Shown: in pieces, positions 22,031-32,856 of the stretch
How the letters are laid out: each line of letters begins with the position of its first letter
How positions within the stretch are numbered: position 1 is the stretch's first letter
Source: Hymenoscyphus infarciens
Taxonomy: Eukaryota; Ascomycota; Leotiomycetes; Helotiales; Helotiaceae
Length of the DNA: 64,000 nt
Assembly: GCA_001414345.1 (NCBI GenBank)
Contig: LLCB01000148.1
Location: forward strand, 62,001 to 126,000
Direction of reading: 5' to 3'
Program-made: the position numbers and the translations under genes
Notes under the pieces: model-generated
Database searches by the model: none
Seen by the model: only the letters and a program-made list of their open reading frames with translations
Told to the model about the DNA's origin: nothing

Positions 22031-23251
22031 TACATATTTTTGAATATGTATAATTCTTAGGTGTTATGAAGAGAAGAAGAGGGGTTGGGGGAAGGGAATC
22101 TACCTTAAAGGCTTTTGCCGATAATTTAAGATTATCCCTAGATGGTGTATATAACTAACTTAATTTGTAACCTATCTTATTTGCCTGATAGTTAGCGAAG
22201 TATCTAAGCATCGATTAAAATTTTAGATCGTCTTCTATAAAGAGGGTTTAAATAAAGTTAATAATAACATATAGTAATAGTTTAAATAATAAATCGTTAA
22301 CTTTCCCTAACTATTAAGCTTATTAACCGTTTATAATATTAATAGTCCTCTATAGGTAAGATTAATTTATAAGCAGACAGTTAAGAGCTTACTAACCGTT
22401 CATAATATTAATAGTCCTCTATAGGTAGAACCGATTTATAAGTAGATAATTAAGCTATAAAACTATTTATTAGAAGAAGATTATCTAGAATCATAAGCAT
22501 CTCGCTATATAATAGTTTAGTATAAGTTAGACTAGTCGCTATTATAATAGCTAGCAAAGATAAGATTATTTAATAATAATTACTATTAAAACATATTTAA
22601 TAGGTCTAGAGTATTAGAAAAGTAGATTATCTAGAGTAGTAAATCGTTCTATTACTATCTTAGGACTATTAGTATTTAAAGAACTATGTTATTATTATCT
22701 TACAAAAAAGGATACTTCATAGGTCTAGATACTTTATAGGTCTAGATGCTTTATTAGATACTTCATAGATCTAGATATTTATAGTAGGCCTAGATACTTG
22801 GCTAGATAAATCTCAATTACCTTAGATAGGTATTACTACTCTCTATAAATGCCTAAGTTATCAACTCCACTAGTTAACTCTATTAGTCAACTCTACTAAC
22901 TCTACTACTACTACTACTATACTACTACTACTACTACTACTTTCCACCTATACTCTATATATTCAACTCTCTTACTTAAAGGTTTCCACCTCTAGGCTAT
23001 TATCTGTAGAAACTCTAACTATAAATTATACTATAGTATTTTAGAGATTTATATACTTTATATCTTTATATATATATGTCTTAACTGAAGGAAAACATAC
23101 TAACTTATTATAAGTAATAAAGGCTAAAATAAAGCTAAATAAAGTTAGAAGAGAGGTAATAGAGAAAGAAGAGAGATCTGATAATAGTTAAAGAGAGAAG
23201 AAAGAGTTAAACTCATAGTATATTAACCTAGCTCTTCTTAGTCAAGATACT

Positions 23252-23394
23252 ACTTCTATACCTATAACTTAACTTAGTCGAATTAATAACTTCTATACCT
23301 ATAACTTAACTTAGTTAAATTAATAACTTCTATATCTATAACTTAACTTAGTTAAATTAATAACTTCTATACCTATAACTTAACTTAGTAAAAT
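23252..23394 (+). repeat. 37-bp minisatellite, about four copies
   Basis: Unit begins TAACTTCTATACCTATAACT and continues with TAACTTAGTTAAATTAA. Copies differ by single C/T changes, and a partial fifth copy lies near 23425-23450. Confidence 0.8.
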
Positions 23395-23516
23395 AAGTAT
23401 ACTAAACCATCTATAGTAATTCCATACCTATAACTTAACTTAGTAAAGATAATAAATATTAAGAAGATAGAGTATATAATATTAGAGATATATAAGATAG
23501 AGAGACGAGTATGAAA

Positions 23517-23614
23517 AGAAGATAGTAGTATTATAATTATATAATAGAAGAAGATAGTAGTATTATAATTACGTAAAAGAAGAAGATAGTAGTATTATAA
23601 TTATATAAAAGAAG
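23517..23614 (+). repeat. 32-bp minisatellite, three copies
   Basis: Unit AAGAAGATAGTAGTATTATA followed by ATTATATAAAAG, with one copy having ACGTAAAAG. Confidence 0.75.
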
Positions 23615-26600
23615 AAGAAAGATATTAAAGAACTATTAATATAATAGATAAGACGAAATTATCTTAAAATAGATATAAATAGAGAGTAATAACAAAAGCT
23701 AAAAGCTACTAGAAGAGGGCTACTATAGAACATTTTTCCTTTTATAGTAAATCCTACTAAAATAAAAATAATCTATAGATTTAAGAAAAAGTAAAAGGTA
23801 TTATCTTAAAGTCTAAAAAGTCTAGGAATCGATTACTAGAGAGAATTATATAATAAAAATATAGTATATATAAAGTATACTAAGACAGGTTTTAGGTATA
23901 GAATTATAAGTATTAAGCAAAGTATAGTAAGTAATTAAAATTAATAATAAATAGATAGTATTCAGTAGTAAGCAGTAGTAAGTAGACCTAAGTAGTATAT
24001 ATTCAGTATTAAGCAGTAGTAAGCAAAACTAAGAACTAGAAGTTAGATAGGCTATAGAATCCAGTAGCTAGAAAAACTAGAATTATAACTCTATAATAGC
24101 TAGCTAACTTTAAGAACTAAATCCATAGAATCTAGACACCTAGAATAGCTTTTATAACTTTAAGAATAGCTATAAACTTAGAGGACATTTAAGAACAGCT
24201 AGTAGACTTAAAGGACAGCTTTTATAACTTTAAGATATATAGGAAGCTTTAAGAACAGCTATAGACTTAGAAGATAGTTAGTAGACTTAGAAGACAGCTA
24301 GCAGACTTAGAGAATAAACTTTAAGAGGTGTTAAAGCTATAAAGTGCTTAGTTTTAGTAGTAGAAGAAGATAATAAAGCTATTTTAATATTATATTCGAC
24401 GCGTATAGGTTAAGAGGTCGTGGTATTATTATAGTATTATTATAGTATTATTATAGTATCGAGAGTTAGTAGTTATAGTATAGGGTTAATAAAGTTAGTA
24501 TCTTATAGTATCTAATTATTTTCTATAAAGGCATATAAAAAAGATATAAATATAAATAAGTAATTAGTTATTAAGTATCTTCTATAGTCTTCTAAGTTTT
24601 TAACTTACTAAGTCTTAAATAAGATTATAGAAGTTACTTTTTCTACTTAAAAAAGTTTATATAAATATTTTTACTAATTAATTTACCTAGAGTTTACTTA
24701 AAATACTTTTATATATATAACTAAGCCATCGCCTTTTAAAACTTACATATAATCGCTTCTATAGCCTAGTAGTATATATATAGGTTTTAATATAAGGCTT
24801 TTACCTTTAACTAATTTTTTTTTCAAAGTCTTTTTAGAGCCTAGTCTTAGAGCTAGATTATAGATAGGTATTAAGTATTTACTTACTAATATTATAGTAT
24901 TATATTAGCTTTAGATTTCTTTAAGTAGGCTTTTAACTTTTTAATTATATAAAACTAATCTCCTAATTATAGTAAATTAGCTTCTTCTTCTTTATAGCCT
25001 CTATATCTTTAGCTTTATCGTTAATCTATCTAGTCTTAGAAAACGCTATATCTACTAAATCAAACTTTACTTCTTAGCCTTTTCTAACTATATATACGTT
25101 CTTACTAACCACTGCTAGTAAACCTACTACTCTTTAGTAGGAAGTAATCTAGTAATATAGAAGGTTTAGATATAGATCCTTTTCTCTTAGCTTCTTAAGA
25201 TTAGTAATAAGTAGAAAGACTTAAGGCTTATTAAGTACTAGCTTATAAACAAAAACCGTATTAAGATATATATATATAATATCGTAGCTTATAATTTATA
25301 TAAAGTCGTCTACCTTAAAAGTAAAGTAATACTAAGATTTCCTATCTAAGATATATTAGATAAATTTTATATTATAGGATAAGAGAAACTTATAAGTTAT
25401 ACTAGCTTATAGTTTTCGCCTACTATAATACCCTCTTCTTAAGCTTATATATATTATCTATCTAAAAATCCTTTAAATATATTAATCTAATAAGTAGTAT
25501 TAATAGACTTTAGTATCTATTAAGATCTTAGAGGTCTTTATAATATACTAAGAGGCTAAGTTTCTTTATAGCCTCTTAGTTTATACTCTACTAGATATTT
25601 AGATTCTTATAACCTAGATTAGTAACTATGTTTAAATTTACTTCCTTCTCTTCTATAAACTCTTCCTTAGCTTACTCTAATACTAGTATAAAGCTATTTA
25701 TTAATATTATATATTTTAAATAGATATAATAAAGCTGTTTTATTAAATCCTTATCTATTATAAGGAACCTATTTCCTATAACTAGATAAATTATCTATTA
25801 GAAATTTTTAAATAATAGTAAAGTTTTCTTAATACTATAACTATTCCTAAGTAAGGCTAGTAGCTTATATAATCTAAAAACGGTTAGTACCTAGCTAAGA
25901 TAAATTATATAAAAGAAAAGGCTTACCTATGTTTATTCTTATATTAAAGAACCTAGATATTATTAGATATTATATACTCGTAGAAAAGATCTATAAAGTA
26001 AAGGCCTTAATAAACATTTAGACAGAACTTAAATTTTTTATATTCTATTACCTTTCTTATACCTTTCTTCTTCTTTAGCTTCTCTATTATATTAAGCTCC
26101 TCTACTTCTTTAAACTTAGGCGCTAGAGAATCGTTTATATCATTATTATTAGACGTTCTAGCTTAAGAGCTAGTAAGAGAGTCTAATAAGGCTATTAACT
26201 CGCTTCTTTCTAATATCCTAGATCTTAACTTTAGCTTCTATATTACAGCTTCTAAAGTAGTATTATATATATCTTAGTATATTTTTCTAGTATTAAGAAT
26301 AATATTATTTAGTAACTTATAATTCTATACTTTAATATATAGATAAAGTATAATTAATATAGATAGTACTAACTTTATAAAGAACTTTACTATAAAATAT
26401 ACTACTTATTACTTAGTAGTATAATAGTTTCTTTATATTAAGTCTAAGAAGGTAGCTTTAATATATTTAGATTATAGCTAGTAGTAGAGTAGTATTATAG
26501 TAATAATTACTAATCTACCTACTTTTAATATATACTAGGATTTCAAGTATTTAATAAGAGACTAGAGACAGCCTTATTTCTTAGGGAATAAGAAGATATA

Positions 26601-29117
26601 TAACTATATAGTATATAAAAGTCGGATAGTTAGTATAAAGATAGCTTTAATAAGTAATAGCTAAGCTTACTTTACTATACTATTAAACTCTAAGTAAGTA
26701 GGGTCTACTAGCTATAACTTAATAATATTAAGAGCTAAGGTAATCTTATAGAGAGCTAACATCTTCTTAATAAGGCCTTACTTCGAGTAGAACTTAGTAT
26801 AGCTAGGTGTTAATAATATTTAACTATATACTTAAAGCTAAAGAGTATAATAATAATACTAGCTATTTAAAATAATATTATAATCTAGATTATTATAAAA
26901 TAAAATATATATAAAATATAACTAGTAATCTATTTTAGTATTCTGACTTTTAAAGCTAGAGTTAGAGTTTTATTAAGGTATATCTCTAATATATACTAGA
27001 ATAAAGATATATAAGGTATACTTCTTACTATTATATTCTATCTTAATACTCTTATTAAGCTATATAAGAGCTATAATATTTAAGATTACGTCTCTAAAAT
27101 CGCTACTATAAAGAGTAAGAGTTAATAAGAAGATATTAGCTTTATAAGACCGTTCTCTAATGTTCTAGCTTATAAAGAGTATATATATACTAACTAATAA
27201 TTAGTATATGTTTTAGTATATCTTAAAACTATTAATAAAGTAAAGTATTAGAGCTAAGAGAAGTTAGCTAGAAGGTTTCTTAAAGTATTAACAACTATAC
27301 TTCTTAAGCTTAAGCTTACTATAAATTAGAATAGATATGTAAATTAGCTAGATTGTTTTGTCTTTAGAGTTAGTAATATAATAGATTTTATTAAAAGTAA
27401 ATAGGCGATTTCAAGCTTTAAGAATACTAGTCTTAAAAGTATAATTAATAGAGTAGTAGTAAAGAATTTCAATAATATTACTCTCTCTAACCTAGTTAAA
27501 CGAGTCTTCTACTATAATAGCCTCTATAACCTTAATAAGAGCCTTAAGATTACTATAGTTATAGGTTATAGCTTCTTAGCTACTAATTATCTTTTAAATA
27601 ATTAATATAATTACTTTATATTCTTTTACTATAGATGTTTTATCTTAACTAACTATAGCGACTTAGCTAATATAAAGAGAGAATTGTTTATAAGCGTAGT
27701 TTAGAATATAATATTTATATTATATAAAGTTGTTAAGAAATATAACTAAGCTATTATATATATAAGTATATTCTTTTAATATAGATCTAATAAAAGATAT
27801 CTAGCTAAAAGAATAATAGAACTCTAAAAGCTGGTTAATAAAATCTACTAAGCTGAAATATATATTCTTAGTAATAGTTAGCGTTTCTAAGCTCTTTTTA
27901 ACTATATAGACTAGGTTAAACTAATATAGCTAATAATAAGCTAGTAATTTTATAAGGTCAAGCTTTAGCTTATCTAACTCTTATATTATAGGTAGTTATT
28001 TAAGTATTAATATAATCTTTTAGCGTCTTTAGGTAAGGAGTAGTAGCTAGTTTATTATTCTTTAGATAAGGGTATTAAGAGTCTTTAGTAGGTTATAGAC
28101 TTTAGATATGTCTTTATAAAGAGTAAAAACTTACTTAAAGGCTATATATTATTAATAGATAAAGTAGAAGGATTTAAAAGTAATTATAATTACTATTTTA
28201 AAGTCTAATAATATATTAAACTAGTCTTAGTAGTAGAGGAGTTCTTTAGAGAGATTATTAGTAGATAGAGGTAATAGCTATATTCTAGGTAGTTCTATAC
28301 TTTTAAGCTTAGATATATTTTCTCTTTCTAGTTATTCCTCTTAAAGGAAAGGCTTATACTCCTCTTCTTCGTCTTCTATACTAATTTCTACTATTTAATT
28401 AACTATAACACTACCTCTAAGTATCTCCTTATTAACTTTAATACTTAGAAGTAGTATATCTTATTTATTAAATATATCTTATTTCTTTTATACTAATTCT
28501 AACTAAATAATGTCTAATGTATTTTAAGGAATATTAGTAGAAGCTATCTAAATAATATATAAGTATAACTTACTTAAGGGATCTCTATAGTAACTAGAGT
28601 AGATTCTAGAGAAGCTAGATCTAGACCTAGTTCTTTATTAAAGAATAGATTATTATTATTATTCTCTAGCTAGGTCTAGTATAGTTACTAGAGCTATAGG
28701 TCTATATAAGATAGTAGAGTAAGTAGAGTAGGTCTTAAAAGGTTAATAAAGGAGGATAAAGATAAAGGTAGTAGTCTAGTCTCTATAAGCTATTAGGAAA
28801 TAGGGTTTCTAGTTTAGTAAATAGAGCGTCTTTAACAAAGTATACTAAAAAGGAATTAGAAATAAAGACGAATAAGATATAATATTTAGTCTATTAGACC
28901 TTTAGGACTTTATAGGAATTCTTAAAAAGTCGATTTTTAAGCACTTTTCTAGGAAATAATTACTATAGAGAATTTCTTAATATTTTAGCCTTTAACTTAA
29001 CTTAGTAAAATCTAGATTCTAAAATAATAATTAGTAGCGCTCTTATTATAAATTTAATATTAAGCAGTAAAGAGTAGAAACGTATTCTATAATAAGGTTT
29101 AAGAGCTAAGTAGAATC

Positions 29118-29238
29118 TAGTAGTATCTAAGAATAGAATCTATAACCCTATAATAGCTAGTAGTATCTAAGAATAGAATCTATAACTCTATAATAGCTAG
29201 TAGTATCTAAGAATAGAATATATAACCTTATAATATAC
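29118..29238 (+). repeat. 40-bp minisatellite, three copies
   Basis: Unit begins AGTAGTATCTAAGAATAGAA and ends CCTATAATAGCT; the third copy is the most changed. Confidence 0.75.
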
Positions 29239-29792
29239 TAGTAGTAGAATAGACATAATCGAGACTTATATAATATTATAAAAACTCTAAAGACGTATCT
29301 AGACAGCTACGACAATTCCTAGCTCTTATAGATAGAATTAAACTTTAAGAATAAAAGCATACTTATCTATATATTATAGTAGTAGCTTTAAGAAAGATTA
29401 AAGCTTATATAGGAGTTTACGTAAAGATTATAGAATTAGGTAGAGTATTATAGTATTATAGTATTATAGAAGTTATAATATTATAGTATTATAGTGTTAT
29501 AGTGTTATAGTATTATAGTATTATAGAAGTTATAGAAGATTAAAGATCAAAGATTAAGAGGTTATAGTATTATAGAATTTATAGAATTTGTAGAAGTTAT
29601 AGAAATTATAGAAGTTATAGAAGTTATAGAAGTTATAAAAGATCAAAGATCGAAGATTAAGAGGTTATAGTATTATAGTGCTATAGTGTTATAGAAGTTT
29701 AGTAGGGTAAGGCTAAAGCCGTAGCCTAATACCTTAGGCCTAAGATACTAACCCTATAAAGCTTTTAACTACTTTATACGAAGCTATGTAAT

Positions 29793-30150
29793 TATAACGG
29801 CACGAAATACATATAACTATAGTAGAGGCATATAGGAGTGCGTATGGCAGAATGACGTATATAGATACTAGGCTCTAATACGGAAGAAAAGGCTAAACTA
29901 GCCTTTTCTAACTCTAGGAGAGTAGGCTGCTATATACAAGAGGTTTCAGACAATACAAAAAGGGGTACGAAACCGAACAACGACATACGCCGGCTAATAC
30001 AAAAGCCCGAACCCTACGAAGTACGTCCGAAAGTCCGGACAGACGTACGAACGTACGTAACCTTCCTAAATTAGACAATGCAAAACAACAACTACCAAAA
30101 CACGGCATATGCCATGTAATGTCGGCTATACAGGACGGCATGCTGTCACA
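29793..30150 (-). repeat. 3' LTR of element A2 (358 bp)
   Basis: Minus strand starts TGTGACAGCATGCCGTCC and ends GTGCCGTTATA. It is the least mutated LTR copy in the window. Confidence 0.85.
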
Positions 30151-32077
30151 TCCCCCTCTCTTAAAAAAAGACTCGTCCTAAGTCTTCTATCTCTTGTCGT
30201 TCAGGGTTGAATCGGGATGGTGTAAGTGTTGTATTTGTCGTATTTGTCGTAAGCGAGAAAGTTAGGGTCTGAATCCTAGCTAACCCGGGTTCGAAGATGC
30301 TTTATTTATCGTAATGTCGTAAGCGAGACGAGATGTCGGTCCTGAATCGTAACCGACCCAGTTCGTAGATGCTTGTAAAGAGACTTCGTTTCCAATCCTT
30401 CAATATCAAAAGCAAGCATTCGCGTTCGCTAAAAGAGTATAGTCTGATCCTATCTGGCAGGTCGGAGAAAGTTCAAAGTTCAAAGTTCAAAAAGTTCAAA
30501 AAGTTCAAAAGTTCAAAACAGAGTCGAAGTCGAATTCAGTATAGAGTCGGAAGTCGTTTGGTTGAGAGGCAGCGATAACTCAGTTAAGAGCTTACTTTAA
30601 GAGCGTACCGATTCACATCTGATTTGAAGAATTTAAAAATGAAAAAAAGAGTGTAAGTTTGTCTGAACTAAGGTCAGCGAGGACTTAGAGTAAAGTCTAA
30701 ACTGAAAAGTCGATAATGTTATAGATGATAGTAATAACTTAGCTAAGAGGTCACTATCCTTTCGAGAGCGTACCGATTCATATCTGAGTCGAATTCAGAT
30801 GAAAAAAGAACTTCTAGCCTGGCTAGAAGTAAAAAGAAAGTAATAAAAGTAAGAAAGACTCTATGCTAGAGTCGGTGGGGTTTCGGCTAGTTAAAACAAA
30901 AGAGTTGTTACCGAATGTTATTAAAGTTTTGCTATCTAAAGTTTAGGATAACAAAAGGAGTAGTTTTAGCTGGTTAAAAGCGAAGTTATAGCCGAGTTAT
31001 TAAAGTTAAAATTGTTATCTAAGTATCTAGGGATAATAAAAGGGGTAGTTTTGGCTAGCTAAAGGCGAAGTTATTACTAAATTTAAAAATGCTATCTGAT
31101 GTTTAAGACAATAAAAAGGGGTAGGGTTTCAGCTAGTTAAATAAACTTGATATCGAATTGTTATATTACCTTATTCCCTTTAAAGTACTTAAGGACTTAA
31201 TTATCTTCCGATTTTAAAGAAGAGTCGCTATTGTATTATAAGGAGTTTAGAGCTAGATAGAGGGGTATTTTTGAACTAAAGTACTAATATTAATAAGCGT
31301 GGTCGTTTCTAAATATTCAGTGCTTTAGTGTCTCTCCTTATCTAGGGTTATCTTATCCTATATATAAAAGAACCTTTCTAATTCTAGTATCTCTCTAAGT
31401 ATAGCTATACTTAAAAAGTAACCTTTTAAAGTCGGTAAAAGTTTCTTCAGCGTAATCTTATTCTAATTCCACTTCTATCTCTTTTATCCTTTATACTAGC
31501 AGGGACTCGGTCCGTAACCGTAGTCGTAGTCTTTCGGTTTAAGGGAAGTTCAAAGTAGAGTTAGATAATGTTCAGTCGGTATTATTAAAGTTAGTAATAA
31601 CTTAGCTAAGAGCTCGCTTTTAAGTTTTATCCTAAAAGAAAGCGTATTTCAACTAATTTATATCTGATTCGAGAGTTAGGAAGTAGTAGAAAGGCATTAG
31701 AGGCAGAGGCTTATAAACGAAAGAGGTCTGAAATTTAGGCTTTGAAAAACAAAGGAGGGTTCGAACAAAGGTTTAAAAGAGGGTTAGATTAGGGAGGGTT
31801 TTAGAGGTAGGATTTAGTTAACTTCGAAGTTCGCTTATAATTTTATCCTCTATCTCTCTAACTGATCGTTTTATCCTTTATATACTGCTATCTCTCGTCT
31901 ATATATCGTCTACATTTAAGAAGTCTTACTTATTGTTTTGTTGGGATCTTCTAGGTCTTAGTGTGTAGTTGTGGGTCGGGTTGGAGAGGGTTTAGAGGGT
32001 TATCTTTCGAAAAGAGGGGTAGCCCTGAAAGTTCGTTCAACGCCTTATAGCGGAACTGTTGACATGACGTTGAAATA

Positions 32078-32159
32078 GGGGGGGGGGGGGGTAGGGGGTG
32101 GGTGTTTTAAGTCATTTCGGAGCCNCCAGTCCACGTTAAGAAAGTGGGGGGGGGGGGGG
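32078..32159. other. Two 14-G runs with an ambiguous base between them
   Basis: G runs at 32078-32091 and 32146-32159, and an N at 32125. The counterpart in element A1 (around 6830-6900) has no such runs. The sequence here may be unreliable because of homopolymer or consensus problems. Confidence 0.7.
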
Positions 32160-32493
32160 TAAGAGTAGATTCAGAAGCCTTTACGATGACTATAGTATGT
32201 CGACTTATTTACTAAACCTGTATATAGTAGTCTCTATATAGAGAGGGTTATTAGGATTCTAAACACTTAGTGTATTTAAATCCTATAATATATAAGATAC
32301 GATTTTTACTAGCTATCTAAAACTAATACTAAACCCTAATATCACTAGCTGTCTAGGAGATCTCTAGAATCCTAGCTATTTAAGGATAATGTTATAATAG
32401 ACCGATTTAGGCCTAAAGCGAAATAAAAGCGACAAAAAGCTTAAAGAGATATTATAAATACTGTCACTAGCGAAGAAGAGTTTAGCCTTTTTA

Positions 32494-32851
32494 TATAATA
32501 GTACGAAATATATATAACTATAGTAGAGGTATATAGGAGTACGTATAGTAGAATAACGTATATAGATACTAGGCTCTAATATAGAAGAAAAGGCTAAACT
32601 AGCCTTTTCTAACTCTAGGAGAGTAGGCTGCTATATATAAGAGGTTTCAGATAATATAAAAAGAGGTACGAAACTAAACAACGACATACGTTAGCTAATA
32701 TAAAAGCCCGAACTCTACGAAGTACGTTCGAAAGTTCGAACGGATATATAGACATATATAACCTTCCTAAATTAGATAATATAAAACAACAACTACTGAA
32801 ACACGGCATATGCTATGTAATCTCGGCTATATAGGACAGTATGCCGTTATA
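32494..32851 (-). repeat. 5' LTR of element A2 (358 bp)
   Basis: Same length as its partner at 29793-30150. The minus strand starts TATAACGGCATACTGTCC, where CG/TG positions have become TA, and ends GTACTATTATA. Confidence 0.85.
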
Positions 32852-32856
32852 GTAAT

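Larger units (their letters stand above)
22060..29787. other. AT-rich RIP block with minisatellites, no intact gene
   Basis: Nearly 8 kb with few CA or TG and stops in every frame. Tandem repeats are visible: a 69-bp unit twice (about 22317-22455), ACT trinucleotides (22902-22941), a 37-bp unit about four times (23252-23394), a 32-bp unit three times (23517-23614), a 40-bp unit three times (29118-29238), and TATAGAAGT/TATAGTATTA short repeats (29440-29700). No gene can be supported. Parts are likely RIP-mutated transposon coding DNA of unknown family. Confidence 0.75.
29793..32851 (-). mobile_element. Non-autonomous LTR retrotransposon, copy A2, with target duplication GTAAT
   Basis: Mirror-image relative of the element at 6105-9148. 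On the minus strand the 5' LTR is 32851-32494, the internal region 32493-30151 and the 3' LTR 30150-29793; both LTRs are 358 bp. The 3' LTR begins TGTGACAGCA right after a polypurine tract (AGAGAGGGGGA on the minus strand). GTAAT at 29788-29792 is repeated at 32852-32856, a perfect 5-bp target duplication. The internal 2.3 kb corresponds to that of A1 in reverse and has no recognisable gag or pol frame. Two 14-G runs and one ambiguous base (N at 32125) lie inside. Confidence 0.85.
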
